Shown here piece after piece: positions 1 to 13,389 of a DNA stretch of 64,000 nucleotides; position 1 is the first letter of the stretch; each line of letters begins with the position of its first letter. The notes beneath the pieces are model-generated. The model did not search any database, had not been told where the DNA came from, and worked only from the letters and a program-made list of their open reading frames with translations. The stretch is from Meandrina meandrites (lineage: Eukaryota > Cnidaria > Anthozoa > Scleractinia > Meandrinidae). The DNA is taken from the NCBI GenBank assembly GCA_963693305.1, contig OY855906.1, positions 7,880,501-7,944,500 on the forward strand, read 5' to 3'. Position numbers and translations under genes: made by a program.

Positions 1-2388
1 CGTAATTCCCTTGTTTCATGACTTTTAACCCTTGCCTTTGTATCGTCTGCGAAGATTTGCCTGTTAGGATCCTGTGTCCATTTCATAATATAGTTTTTTA
101 TAGATTCATGATTTTTTCGTACAATATATATTGAAATATTTTTTGCTACCCAAAAAAAAACATTTTTGGCTTGACTCAAGGTTGACTCGGGCTCCGAGGT
201 GGCTCGTGTAACGCTACAGCACGAAATGAGGATAGCATAATTCTCTAAAAATCAAAAGTATCAGTTTTCCTGCCTTATAATGTTAAATTATCTACTTATT
301 TGGTCGTAAAAAGCGATTCGCATCTTAAATTAAACACTTTTAGTAAAAACATTAATGGAAAACGGTAACTCAATCTTAACTCAACTCAAACTCAATTATC
401 TTCAATTGCAACTCAAACTCAACTCAACCCTAACTCGGCCATTATCAGCTTTCCTGTATCTACGTTTTATTTGGTCGTAAAAAGTGATTTGCATCTTAAG
501 TTAAACACTTTTAGTAAAAACAGTGATTCGCATCTTAAATTAAACACTTTAAGTAAAAGCAAATGAAAAACGGTAACTGACGGTAACTCAATCTTAACTC
601 AATCTTAACTGAACTCAAACTCAACTCAACCCCTAACTCGGTCATTATCTTATCTCGGAAAGTCCGCGTGCATTCAAACGCTGGATAATATATCTGTTAT
701 TAGAGTTCGTCATTTGTATTTTGACTCGATGCTCGAGCATAGCTTGATTTCCGCTGCTGCCCCGAGTGCGGTCTTTGTTCCTCCCGGGCTTATTTACCGA
801 ACAGTGGCCAGTAATCGGGCTCGTCAAAATACTGCGAGACTCGTAAAAATATATATAACAGCGATACTACACACAAAAATCTCTCATAAGATATATTTCT
901 TCGACGCGAAATAATGACTTTGCAGTCATTTAGAACGGTCTCTCGACACTCGACTGATCACCAAGTGATTGAAAGTAAAACTGGATGTTTTCGCGCAACT
1001 TTGCAACCTTACGGCGCAATGGAACAATATTTTTAGTAAGCTAATTTTCTAAAACAAGTTGTCAAGTCCCGTCTGCGTTGAGAGAAGTTCCACTGATTTT
1101 TCCGCGTTTCGTGAAACCGATTCAGTTCAAGTTTTGCACCACTCCCTGTACTGCGTGTGTTACCGTGGTATCTTGAAGGCACTCGCAACAATATGGGACA
1201 GGTGACAGGGGGAGGGGCTAAGAAAAACGAGCAAACAAACAGAGTAACAGTGAGAGTGAGTGTGAATGTTACAGAAGAAAAAACGAACAACTTTTTCTCA
1301 TGTTTAATGAATTAATTTTCGTACATGTGCTGGTCGTCTAGGTCTTGTCTTAGTGTGAACGGCTCGCGTAAGGATGTACGTTTGGTTGTGTTTGTGAACT
1401 TTTGAGGGTCAACTATCTCTTTTATATATCTCATACAAAACTAGGCTCTCAAGGTTTTACGAAAATCAAGGTAAATAGGCTAGAAAAACGGCCAGATCAT
1501 CAAATTCCTCCCTTAAGGAGCTATGAAGATTTTGTAAAACGAATGAAAAGCTGTAGTATGTGTCGAGAGCTAGTGAATGCGCAGGTGTATATATATCATC
1601 TTTTGAAAGGAGAAGGAATGAAAACACTGCGCTGAAAATCACGCCTTAGACTAAAACAAAGTCTGTTACTAAAGAAAACAGACGAAACATTTATGCGATG
1701 TAAAGACAAGTTTACACATGTAAAAGATGAAGCCATTCCCGGAGCTATTTGAGAAACCTGCGATCAGGCTCACCTCTCCGGTGGGCAGCGGACCTAGTAG
1801 GGACAGGTAGGAGACAGGAGCGAGGAAAAGGTTGCGTGGTGAGGTTGATACGTTTTAAAATGAAAGGAAACGAGGGTCTGATCACAAGTTACTATTTGAG
1901 CCCACAGAGGATTTCCTCGCTACCCAACAATACTTGAATCGCGAAATATACACTTTTATCCACGGAATTTCTTAAGTGATCGAGCCCGGGCGAATTGTTC
2001 AGGACCAATTAAGGATGTGAGAATTTGTTAGAAAAGGGCAGCGTCTCCTTTTTAGTGTGCAAACGTTCTGCGCAGTACGGGATGGTCCGGCTTGTATTTC
2101 TGTGATTTGAAACTGCAAGGAAATTGTATCATTATGCATTCTCTTACGTCTTGTCTTGTGCAGTAAGTGGTATGATTTTAGAATCGTAAATTCAGTTTAG
2201 GCTAAACAGAATAAACTACACCCACAACGCTAATGGAACCATCTCGTGACCTACCTCGTTCCCAGTACTTTCGCTTTGGTAATTTTATAGCAAGGGAAAA
2301 GTCCTGGAAACGAGGATGTCTTGTGATGCGCACAACATGTGCGACCTAACAGCAGGAGGCACTGCCCTTACTTAAGGGTGTACTGCAT
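1..2388. other. Left-edge stretch without a recognised gene
   Basis: No open frame here resembles a known protein and no exon chain with consistent splice sites was found. The short open frames (the longest, on the minus strand at about 1033-1290, is 85 codons) have no recognisable motif. The only structure seen is the tandem duplication near 300-640. The last part may be the 3' flank of the GPCR gene that follows on the minus strand. Confidence 0.6.
300..640. repeat. Imperfect tandem duplication with AACTCA-rich filler
   Basis: A segment beginning TGGTCGTAAAAAGCGATTCG at about 301-350 recurs at about 471-520, and a shortened third copy follows directly at about 521-560. Between and after the copies lie degenerate AACTCA/CTTAACTCA runs and two copies of a CCTAACTCGG(C/T)CATTATC segment, at about 428 and 632. 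This looks like local tandem duplication of a unit of about 170 bp. No coding potential was seen. Confidence 0.75.
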
Positions 2389-2394
2389 TTTATT
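2389..2394 (-). promoter_or_regulatory. Candidate polyadenylation signal for the GPCR
   Basis: The plus strand reads TTTATT, which is AATAAA on the minus strand, about 93 bases beyond the GPCR stop codon. The position and hexamer suit a short 3' UTR. No transcript evidence is available. Confidence 0.4.
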
Positions 2395-2486
2395 CTTGTC
2401 GTAGATAGGGATTAAAAGAAGGTTAAGTTGCTACAGCTAATTAAAGTTTTTTAAAAAATGCGGCACCGTTTTCAAGAAGGGGTTGG

Positions 2487-3497
2487 TTACGTTGTGACCA
2501 CGGGATGAATTTTGTTTACTCTAATCCGTGCTAAGAATGCACGAGCACTTGCCCACATAGTTTTAAATTCCCGTTTTATAATTCTGTTTAAATATCCGTA
2601 TAAATATGGATTTATAACTCCGTTGCCATAGTAAAGGCCTGACACGATGGACTGAAGCAAATCCGGTGCATGCTGCCCTGAATGAAAAGACCAGAGATTC
2701 ACCACCATGTATGGCGTCCAGGAAATAAATAACACTCCAACGATAGAAGCCAGAGTTAACGCAGTCTTGATATCAGCACGCAGTGCAGAATGTGGTTTGC
2801 GCATGCAATATTGTCCGGATATGACCGCCGCTGACACTTGCCCTGTTAGCTCGGGCTCAAGTACTGCTGTCATTTCTCTTTGCCGCAGCGCCGTGACTTC
2901 ACGCGCAATTTGTCTGGAATGCCGTAAGGCAACTCGCAGTATACTAATGTAAATAAAAATGATTGAGACCAGTGGAAGGACATATATCGTGGCTAGTTTG
3001 AAGTACGTAAAGCTGATGGATATATGGTAGTCGGACTCGCAGAGCCAGAGTCCGGAGAAATAGTGGTACTGACTCCACCCCAGCAGTGGATAACAAGCTG
3101 AAAACAACGCGTAGGACCATATACCAAGTATGCAGAAGACAGTCTTATTGCGGGTCACCCAGCCTTTGTATTTCAGTGGTATAAGAATGGCTAGATATCT
3201 GTCCATGCTGACGGACAACAGTGTCAACACTGATACGGTGCTAGTGGCGTGTTGGAAGAAACCAATGATGTCGCACCCAGTCTTACCCACGACGCGCGAA
3301 TTGTGAATTATCGACGCGATGCTGAACGGCAGCAGAAAGATTGAGACTAGGATGTCATTTATGGCTAAATTGACTAGGAAAAGACAGGAAGGGCAGTGAA
3401 GTCGCCTGACGCGGTAGATAATGTAACATATTGTCGTGTTGCCAAGGACTGTAAACACAATCATGAACACGATGACAACAACTAAGGCCGTAACCAT
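2487..3497 (-). CDS. Class A (rhodopsin-like) G protein-coupled receptor, orphan
   Basis: An intact, intronless 336-residue seven-transmembrane receptor. Class A landmarks occur in order: N20 in TM1 (GN), LAxND with D48 in TM2, C75 at the top of TM3, DRY at 99-101, W127 in TM4, C153 in the second extracellular loop (likely disulfide partner of C75), P175 in TM5, SWTP at 259-262 in TM6, NPYLY at 296-300 in TM7, then helix 8 (NRIIKREF). The loop at about 195-240 is the third intracellular loop. The N-terminus is very short, which suits a small-molecule receptor rather than a large peptide-hormone or adhesion receptor. The position of the opsin retinal lysine (7.43) is Tyr290 by alignment to NPxxY, so this is not a retinal-binding opsin. 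The ATG at 3497 is the first in frame. Ligand unknown; melatonin- or amine-like receptors are the closest general resemblance, with low certainty. Confidence 0.9.
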   Translation of the reverse strand: MVTALVVVIVFMIVFTVLGNTTICYIIYRVRRLHCPSCLFLVNLAINDILVSIFLLPFSIASIIHNSRVVGKTGCDIIGFFQHATSTVSVLTLLSVSMDRYLAILIPLKYKGWVTRNKTVFCILGIWSYALFSACYPLLGWSQYHYFSGLWLCESDYHISISFTYFKLATIYVLPLVSIIFIYISILRVALRHSRQIAREVTALRQREMTAVLEPELTGQVSAAVISGQYCMRKPHSALRADIKTALTLASIVGVLFISWTPYMVVNLWSFHSGQHAPDLLQSIVSGLYYGNGVINPYLYGYLNRIIKREFKTMWASARAFLARIRVNKIHPVVTT

Positions 3498-6400
3498 AGT
3501 GATTCTTGTTTTTAAAGGAGTATCAGGTTGTTCGTTCTTTCATCAGTTAGCTCGTAGCAAAACTCCTGATAAAGCTTACTATTCTGTAAGGCTTGCAGAC
3601 CTGCTGAGATAAGAAGTGTAAAGTATTGTATGTATTTCCTAGTTTTCCTAGTTTATTTTTTATTTACTTACCACACAAAGAAATTACAAAACAGGATACA
3701 AAGAAATATTGGCGGGGGATGCACGAAGAAACTAGAAAGCTTATGCGTGGTTCGGTCTCCTCAATTAAGCCAAGTTGACTTTTTTAAAAAAAAAAAAAAA
3801 AGAAAGAAACTAAGTTGCATTGACAACAAATAATTAACCTAGTTGGTTACACGGTGTTAAGTCGCTAAATTAATAAAAATTGTAAGCTAGAAAGTGGAAT
3901 GTTTGTAATAATTCTATTCTTAAGGGCTTTCGTAAAAGAGCAATTTGAATTAGCGTTGGCGATTCCGCTGTCAAGGAAGTTGTAAAATTAAGGTCCTTGG
4001 AAAACACAAAAAATTCTTAATATTTGTTCGGCACTAAGCTAAATGTGCATGTAAGGCTCGAGAGTTTTTAGTATTGTAAGCGTGAAATTGATTGTTTTGA
4101 AGGAATTTGTTACAAAATCTTAGTAGATGATGATTTAAGAAATAAAAAATGGCGCGCGTTTACATGGTATAAAATTTGGGATAATATTAAAAAGTTTATG
4201 TTAAATATCAAGTTTTTTTCGAATTATCTTAAAATTCTTCAGTGCATTTTTGTGCTGATCGGGCTGTTAACAAACAGAGCCGAGAAAAGGCAAGAAATGG
4301 CGAGAAAAGAATTAGACGGATAGAAAAATGGAAAAAGAAAGTAACGAAATTGGTACAAATTCACTTGCTTGGAAAAACAAAATTGTAATTAATGAAATTT
4401 CTTTTTTTTTTTACTTTAGCGAAAACAAACTAATAGAAATCCTGCAGTCATTAATGTACATTAAAACCGTAGGAGAGATCGCTTAAAAATGCCATTTTTA
4501 TTAGGCGAAAATCAGCCGCGACATGGTTAAAATGCTATGAGAAATCTTAAGCCCAGTAACATTCCTATTCTGGGTCCTATTCGATCGGAGCTGAATGACC
4601 AGTTAGTAATGAATTCAGTGGGATTTGAACAGCTTTAAACCGCTTTTATCCCAAGACCACCTACAATCTTGTTAATCTTGTTTCATTTACGTCGCTTCCA
4701 CCGACGATCGTAGGTTTTAAGATTTGGTGTTATCTGCGTCGCCGAGGAAAGTAGTGGGATATTTACTAGAAAAGAACATGGCCAATTAATCAATCTCGTA
4801 ATCTTGTACTTTCCGATAGGATAATCAAAACTGACCACCAAATAGAATTACATCGTGTTTATTCGGTTGTGGTATCCTGTCGTTTACGATTGCTCGAAAA
4901 CCGGCTATTGTTATAGCGGCGGATCTTTGTAGAACTTCACTTATCTCCGTTGTGTACTAGAAAAACCTCGATATGAGATGCGGTGTGAACTTTCTAGCAG
5001 ATACTGGCGTTTGTTACTTAGCATTAACCGTCAAATTCGGATGGGCTTTTTAAACTAAGCTGAAGTTTTGCTCCTTGTTAATTTATTTCGTAAAAGGCGT
5101 AAGAAAATCTACACGCTATACGCTTCCTTTTAACTGCTTGCTTCAGTGGCTGTTCCCACGTGAGGAATTACCACTTTTTAAAGAACCACCAAAACATTTT
5201 CAATTACAGTGTTTGTCAAAAGAGAATTCATTCCTATCAATTAGCAACGTGTTCTTTTCGGAATTAGAAGCTTTAAAGAAATTCATTGAAACTCTAAAAG
5301 CACAATTCAAAAATAGAATTCGTATTTGACATAATTCGTGGTTTACCGCTTATAACAAGATAACATTTGACAGTTTAAAAAACAGGTAAGGAAGTGGTAA
5401 ACATTTTATTAGTAAATAATTTTTAATTACTGTATAGCTTCTTCCTCGAGATATTATTGAGAACAAAACAAGGAAGAAAGAAAATTTTTTAACTTATATT
5501 TTAAGGTACTGTTGGTGTCGCAGTTACTTTCCCACAAGACGGAAGATCTTTTGTTGAAATGGAACGCAACTGTAAATGGAATGGTCCCCTTTGCAATTGA
5601 GACTGTAACAAAATGGTTGAGTAGGAGTTCGGCTGGACAAAGAACATTTTTTAAATAAATGCCCTTCACTCCGTCGAGCACGCATTTTAAAAATTAAACA
5701 TATGTTTTACCTCCATAAAAATAAAGAATGACACCTGAGAATTTATTTTTTAACATATTCATGACGACATATTGTCTGTATGCAACATTTGGCTGAACTG
5801 GATTTCAATTTGTCTAAGTGCACTTGAAAGCTTGCCGGTTTTTGTTTGCGCAACACAACGCACTTATTCGACGGATTGCACTGTGAATCTGTTAATTAAG
5901 ATGAGCTTTTACGTTTGTAGAAAAAAAAAACGAACGCACGAAATACTTTAAACAGAAAAGATTAATATTCAGAAACTACGTGCTTAGGTGGCGCTTAATT
6001 AATTAAGCTTCTTAGTAAACAACTCTGCACAAAAAATAAAACGGGCATTCGTGGGATTTTTTCTATTTTCAAAATTGCGAGCGTAACTTTGTCTTGTGCA
6101 ACATGTTTTACACTGTGAGAAGTATTAGAATCTCAATCGATTTTGCAAGTTTCAATGACACCTCGAAAGTGCGGGGCAAATAAAATATTGTTAACCTCTC
6201 TTTAAAAACAGCAGGTGCTTGAAAATACGGATATATTTCTAATATCCTTCGCCGCCCGGCGCCTAGGATGAAAATATTGCGCGGGAAATTCTCGGACGGG
6301 TTCTGTTTTATCGGTACTCTAGCTGTTCCATCCTGAACATCGCTTTTCCGATTCAATTGAGTTCGATTGAAATTGAACTATGAAAAATTACATATACAAA

Positions 6401-9400
6401 CCAAACGTCAGAAGGTTAAAAATGAGAGAGTTACGACCTTCCAGAAATTGCACGTAAAAATTGATGGAAATTAATTGCTTTTACGCTATGCAGCGCACGC
6501 TGTTAGCGATTTCATAATTTAAATTTGTTTTCCTCGAAGGCGTTTTATCTTGTGTAAGAAATGGTCATCATTTAACGGGACGAAAAGTGCGAAAAACTAA
6601 TGCACAACCTTAAAGGAACAAGTACACTCTTAACTTAACATTTGCATTTCAAATAAATGCTATTTTTTGCTCAGGATAGATAATACATTTCGGAGCAGTG
6701 TAAAAGGCATTTTTTCCGCCATTAAAAGATAAATACCCCACTTGAATTTATTTGACATGAACCCTCCTAAACAAACCTTAAGAATGAAATATAAGAAGTT
6801 GGCAAAAAAGCTATTATTCTCACCTATATTTATGTTTTTTTCCCGTCGGAATAAACTCAGTTTCAAAACCCAGTACGCTTTCCTCGTAAAAAGGCAGAGA
6901 ATTTTCCCAGATATCAAGATTCGTAGCTTGAAACGTTCGTTGCTAATTCCTCGAAGCTTGTAAAACTCTTTCACCTGGTGGTTTAATTAGCAACTCCCTC
7001 TCGTATATGCTTTAGCCAATGAATAACTGGATCAGCTCGGCCGATCTCCCACCTGCCCTATATTTCCGGTAAGATACGGCCTCATGACTAATACCCTATT
7101 TCTGTCTAATATGTAATCCGTTCACGTGTGATTGGTTCTTTTGAAGGGAAATACCGGTTTGGGGAAACTAAGGAAAATAGAATAACATCGATCGACTTTT
7201 TACGGATTGAATGAAGAAGAACATATACAGATACGCAATGCATGCACACAACAGTCCCAATTCTCGATAAATTACAGAATGCGTCTCTTTTTTGTTTTAT
7301 AATTTAGCGAAATTGTTGATCACAAAAGAAACCACTGTTCGCTTTCTAAACTTTACAATTCTGCCTTCTCTGAGAAAAGAAAGGATTTTGATTTTAGGAA
7401 GCAAATCCCCATTTCATCAAGGACCGCTGCCGAACAAAGGAAAACCTAAGCGATTAAATCTGCAGGACGTATTATATATGTTCTCAATGCAAGATTTAAG
7501 AAATGGCTTCGGGATTATTCTGGAAACTCTTAGTCGCCAGTCTATTGTTTATAGCGGATAATTCATGGCAAACGATACTATTTTCCTAATCCATTAGTAA
7601 GACGCAAAAGACTACAAAACGATTACCCATTCTTTGCCTGTCTTGGGGGTTATCACTTGAGGCTCATTGCATTGAATTTCCTAACAAAATTTTGTTCCTT
7701 AATTTTAATAGTCCCAACTTTGTAACGTTACATAATTCCCATGACTATTTGCCATACATTTTTTGTAGTTTAATGCTTTAAAATGTTTCCCTTTATTAAC
7801 AGAGAACAGGTACGCGTCTAAATGAATTTCATACATAAACTCATCGTGTCATGAGATATTACAGCGAAGCTCTAAGCGTACAATAAAAGCGAACAATATA
7901 TGTTTCTGAAAGAAAACGGAAACATACTTTTGCGCCGGCTCGGGCACAAATGTTTTGTCCTCAACAACTCTTGCGCGCGCAGGCAAACAGGGAAACATTT
8001 GTGTCCGCAACAATGTGTCTTCATTTGCCACCGACTTCAGGGATTTAATTCAAATTTTCCGACGAGCGCTGATTCCCGTTCCTTCGCATGGGACTCTTCC
8101 ACCCCCCCCCCCCCCCCCCACCTCCCCCGAGTAGTTAACATGGTCTAACTTTGAAGTCTATGGAGATACGTATATGCTAGTGTGTGACAATTTAAATAAA
8201 ATGTAGTGCAGTTATACTAGAGGGGGTGGTTTATTTGTAGTTAGTGAGTCAGTGAGAAACTTGTGGGTGACCATTCAAATTAATGCAAATGCTGTGTGCT
8301 AAGACTGTGGATGAAACTATATGCTTATATGCTGTGGAATTTACTTACGTACAAATAATTTTAAGTGTTTTATAAACGAAGTGCAGGAAACTTGCTTTTC
8401 ATACGTGTATATTGTTTCAGAGTTGTTTAAGAACACAAAAGAGGCGTGACAGAAAAAGCGGCCGAGTTAAAAAGTGCCCTTGGATATGTTTGGCAGTCAA
8501 GTACAGGGTTCATGCAAAATTTTATGAAAATGTCCAAAGCCTTTTTCTGCGAGATCCAGTTTTGATATTGAGGCTCAGTTTTAACACCTTTGCGTGTATT
8601 TACATTTTGTTTGAAACCAATATCGTTTTCAAGATTGGACTTTGCAACGAAAGTGTTAGTGTTTCATTAAGAAAGTGTTGACTCGAGCAATTTCAGAGTT
8701 AATGTCATTTTCATTTCTCCGTCACTCTGCTTAAAACAGCCGTTTAACAGATTTGTCTTCCTGTCTGTAAGAGATTTTTTTCTTTGCCTCCCTATAAGCA
8801 CAAGTTATTTCCTCGTCATTTGTCTCACATTAATTATTTATTGTTATGTTTTTGATATTTTCCCGGCAGAGAACACGCAATGATAATATATTAGTCTTAT
8901 ACAAATACTAAATGAGATAATGTGCTAAGTTTAAGCACAAGAAGAAATCCTCTTTTAGTGAACATGTTCAGTTTTTCAATTTCTTTGTGTAGTTAGTTGA
9001 TTTACTGGACTTTCCCACCTCCGTACGAAAATAAATTAAATGTAAGTTTTGTTATCTATTCAATTGCCTTTCCGCAGTCGTTTGTAAATCTTCCTCTATA
9101 ACTTTTAATCGTGTTCTTGTTTTTGTTTTTTTGTTTTTCTCGCGTCCATTACAACAATATGCATTGTTCTTCAGAGCTTCCTTAGTTTCGGGTTGAAGAT
9201 AACTTTTAATTTTACGTTGCGAATCGCTGTTTCTGAACTGAAAACAAATCTATTTTGTTTATCGTTCTGCTATATAATGCAATCAGATAGAAAACAACGG
9301 CAAATGTTATTGAATTGCATCAGCCTAGAACGGACAAAATATTAATATTGGGCATTCGGAAACATTTCCGTAATCTAGCTTGATTAAAATAAGTGCGTAA

Positions 9401-11929
9401 GTATTTGCTTTCGTTGTCTCGAAGGTTTAGAAAATCAACTTTTTTCGTCGCGAAAAGAATTATGAAAACAGTCATCCAAAAAATATTTAATAATGTTATA
9501 TGTGAGGAGGCTTTAGATCAAGTTTGTCAAAACTCATCCACAATTTCACGCAGAAATGTTAATAATTAAACGACAACGCTAGACCCTAGTCAAAATTCGC
9601 GAGAAGTCCTGTGGCGGTAGTCGTCTCCAATTTCAGAAAATAGGAGACTAGTGGTGTAGACGTCTCCTATTATTTAGGAGACGTCTGCACGCAGACTAGC
9701 TACTGTGGCAAAAACAAAACTCCTATGGCAGAAAAAAACTCTTTCAGCTCTAAAGTTTTCAAATGATAAATATTTTGGCAGGCGCATTACAAAGCTGAAA
9801 GTCGCAGAAACTAAGCTATTTTTAACGATAAGCTTACATTGGTTTTACATTGAAGCTACTCTGTCAGGTCACTTGTACTCTGTCATTTGTACCCATTGGG
9901 AATTTGGTAACACCCCGCAAACTGTTCTACTATTTTGAACCGCGGGTTGATAATAATTCCATTGTATGTCGTAATATATGGGCTGGCGAACTTTTCAATA
10001 GATCCTGACATTAAAATACTCATTAGAATTCATCCCCTTTTAATAGAACTTTTAAATTAGTCATGACGTTCGCTGGTATTTTGCTTAATTTGCGGAGATT
10101 ATTTACTCAAAGTGTGTAGTTTTGAAAGGAGCGCCAATGGAAAAACTCGAAAAGCTTCCTAATAAACAAATGAGATGTCAAATTTTTCATTATTTGTCTA
10201 GAATTTGTCACGGAACATTTATTGGGGAAAGCGATCAAACGCGGTAAATGGCTTTTCCCATGCTAGGCAGCTGTAAACAAGAATGACTCCGCCTTTTTAA
10301 ATTTCACCTCCATGTATTTATGAATTTAGAATTCTCTTTCCATGCCTTTTTGTTGACAAAGTATTTATTCTGCCTCAAATATTTTGACATGTATAACATC
10401 GTTGGGGCCTACTTCCTAGTCTAGCTAGGTTCTGAGTTTCTTCAATAAGTATATTTTTACGTTAACACTTTGTTAAAATTCATTTTTGACATTATTGCAT
10501 AACATTTCTACTATCGATATTGCCTGGTGTGAAAATCATATTCTTAAGCTTTCTTAGTGTCTCATAACTTCAAAATAAAGATAAACACAACTTCCAAGAC
10601 AATATTTAAAACACCTGTGGCCAAGAACAAGCATCAAATCATACTTACACCTTGGTGTTCTTAATAGTTTGTAAAAATAGGAAACGTGCAGAAATCGGCC
10701 TATGACAACAGATTTCATAAACATTTTTAAGCTTAACTTAATACTAAAGTAGAGAAGAACAAAACAGACCTAAAAGTGACGAATATATATGTAAAAAATT
10801 CTAACCACGCATAGAGGATGTCACGAATCTTGCCATATCAAAGAAATTTTGTCACCAATTTGTTAAAAGACAACGTACCTTAGGAATTTTCCGTCAAGTT
10901 GTCGTCACAGTAAATCGCAGCTTCCACTGTTTTTCTAGTCGATATCGATATTAATGACCACAACACCAAGGTTACGTGCGGACTGGTCGGGAGATATCTC
11001 TCTGTGTTTTACCGGGGATTCTGACAACTCATTTTGAATATTTGCCTGTACCTATCTCCACAGTTTGACGTCAACCCGTCAAATAACTGTTATTATTTCA
11101 AGAACCATGTCATAATTATTAATAGAATTTCTTTCAATCTAAAGGTGTCAGAAATTTCTATAGAACTGTGCTCGTTGCTAGTTAGAACCACAAAACAGCG
11201 TTTTAATTTTGTGAGCTTCTTTTGAATTTTGTACTGGCCAAGCGAGTTTAGCACAGGCCTGTTTTACAGGTAATGAACGACGTCGAAAATCTAATTGAAT
11301 GCACAAAAAGCTTTAGAAATACGTTTGCCGCTTCACATTCAGCTGTAAATGTTCGCAAGTGCTAACATTTAAATGAAAGGGAAGTTTAATAAGAGCAAAC
11401 TGAATGACTGACAATACTGTTTGATTTCTTGACACAGAGGAAATAGCGAGCAATAATTACACGAGGGGCCGAATATTAAAACACCTACGTGAGGAACAAC
11501 ATTTACTTGGGCAAACAAATAAGAGCTTCAGCTCTTTGTACTGCTAACAGCCTCCTAAAGTACTCCTTGAAATTTCCTTGCATTGCCTGTCGCCGACACA
11601 AAACATTTCTTACTTGCTTGTAAATATAATACGCAAATTTGTGAAGTTTGTGAAGGCGATTCTTGATCCTAATCTCGATTCCAATCCCTCTCTCCCTGTG
11701 CGTGAAAGATGCTCAAAAGATAGTGAGTGAATGCCTAAAATGCTCGCCATATGGTCCCCTGACGTATCGCAAACCGACGTTTCTCACGCCGAGCGGGTTG
11801 ACGTGAGCCGGCGCCCAGCACTGACGTAAGATTGCCATTTGGCGCGTTCAACTCGACGACTTTGAATATAAAGACATTTTCACAACTTTCGACCTACATC
11901 AAAAAGTTGTATTTTCTAAGACGACCGAG
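3498..11929. other. Long AT-rich intergenic stretch, no gene recognised
   Basis: Open frames are short (up to about 104 codons), often overlap on opposite strands, and lack recognisable domains. No exon chain with coherent splice signals was found. Visible landmarks are a poly(A) run near 3786-3801, a poly(C) run at about 8102-8119 and a small perfect hairpin near 9658-9686. Distal regulatory elements or fast-evolving lineage-specific exons could be present and would not be visible by eye. Confidence 0.55.
9658..9686. repeat. Short perfect hairpin
   Basis: AGACGTCTCCT at 9658-9668 is the exact inverse complement of AGGAGACGTCT at 9676-9686, with a 7-base loop. A related half-copy (TCGTCTCC ... 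TAGGAGAC) lies just upstream at about 9621-9649. This may be a degraded inverted-repeat element. Confidence 0.6.
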
Positions 11930-12611
11930 TTAAGGTGGCTCAGAACAGTTTCCTGCATTTTTCAACACCTCAATTTTGACAGATCAATGCCAAAAGTCTT
12001 TTACAGTTGACCCAACAATTATGGTATCAAACAGATGCCCAATGGCCGGTAAACAAGTTATGGCTATTTTTTGGACATTGCAAGTTACCATAGCAACAGT
12101 ATAACCTGCTAAAAACACCCTTAATTTTAGCTTTAAGTGCTTATAACTCGAAAACAAGTCCGGTGACCCCCATTTTTTATTATCGAAATGTAATCAACAG
12201 TATAAGATGCAACTTTCTGCAAAGTTTTAAAAAAATCTGCACATGGCGTTCAGAGCCACCTTAAATTTACGAAAATTTAAGATAGCTCTGAACCCCATGT
12301 GCAGATTTTTTTAAAACTTTGCCAAAAGTTGCATCTTGTCTTGCTGATCAAAATTTCATAATAAAAAATTGGGGTCATCGGGCTCGTTTTTGAGTTAGAA
12401 GCACTTAAAGCTGAAATTAAGGGTGTTTTTAACAGGTTGTAGTGTTGCTATGGTAACATATTGTGTAATGAAAAAGACAACAACGTGTTCACCAATCATT
12501 GGGCATTTGTTTGACACCATGATTGTAGCATCAACTGATAAAGATTGGTTATAATGACAGATCGAAATCTAAGTCTTGGAAAGTGTTGGAAACGGTAGCC
12601 AGCCACCTTAA
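11930..12611. mobile_element. Two inverted copies of a 327-bp TTAA-flanked MITE, head to head
   Basis: The first copy (11934-12260) starts GGTGGCTC and ends GAGCCACC, with TTAA directly outside both ends. The second copy (12281-12607) is its inverse complement, also between TTAAs, starting GATAGCTC and ending AGCCACC. Both are exactly 327 bp, and 20 bp (TTAAATTT...AAATTTAA) separates them. Together they form a hairpin with arms of about 330 bp. TTAA target duplications are typical of piggyBac- and Kolobok-type transposons. No transposase is present, so these are non-autonomous. Confidence 0.85.
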
Positions 12612-13319
12612 GTCGGGCAGGTGAGAATACATTTCGTTCCCGCGTTTTATGGCGCAGGCCCTTTGTCGATGCCAAATGAAGGCAAGAATAGCAAAATAAA
12701 GAGAAAGGGAAACATCAAGAGGACTTGACACTTCCGTTTTTACGATCTTGGATCTTAAGAAGATTCCGAAAAAGTGTTTTTTTTTTTTGCTGTATATGCA
12801 GATTAATCTAGGCTATTACGCCTTTCAATAACATGCGAACTCTGAAGTTCAAAACCCAACTGACGATTGCGTCTTTAGTTGCCGTCAATCGCAATTATGA
12901 CGACAGCCAACGAACCTTGAAAAACAGAAACAAACAAAAGGGATCGAAATCTACCAATCACAACCGACATACGTGACCTTTTGAACTGGCTGAAGTGAAC
13001 TTCTGTTTCCTAGAAGGTCCGCTGGGATGATTGACGGCTTGTAAAAAACGCAACCCGTTGGTTAAGGTTTAAATTTCAGAGTTCGCATGATATTGAAAAC
13101 CGCAATAACCTGAAAACCAAGATACCCTGCAACAAGATATATTTCTTCTCATAATGGCAAGATGATTGATTGATTGATTGACCTGATTATTTGTTTACAA
13201 TCTTCACTCGCTTCGTTCGCCTCCTAGATGACATTTCTGAAATGGCTTCTTCAGTTGTTTATTACTCAAAACAAGACGACGAGAACAAGATACGAAAGAT
13301 TGCAAGGCCAACCCGCTCT

Positions 13320-13389
13320 CCCAGGGTCTCTCTCCTTTTCCTCCCACGAGATTCCCACGAGAGGCGAGGAAAGGAGAGAGGCTCTGGGA
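13320..13389. repeat. Imperfect palindrome of about 70 bp
   Basis: CCCAGGGTCTCTCTCC at 13320-13335 pairs with GGAGAGAGGCTCTGGG near 13373-13388. The end motif (GGCTCTGGGAACGAGG) resembles segments near 52600 (CCTGGGAACGAGG) and 53748 (CTCGTTCCCAGAGCCTCCG), so this is probably a fragment of one dispersed inverted-repeat family. Confidence 0.55.

Noticed and set aside
1402..1635. 77-codon plus-strand ORF
   Set aside because: No domain, no splice context and no similarity recognised; length is within chance for AT-rich DNA.
8102..8119. Poly(C) run as a possible functional motif
   Set aside because: A homopolymer with no supporting context; likely a simple repeat of uncertain length.
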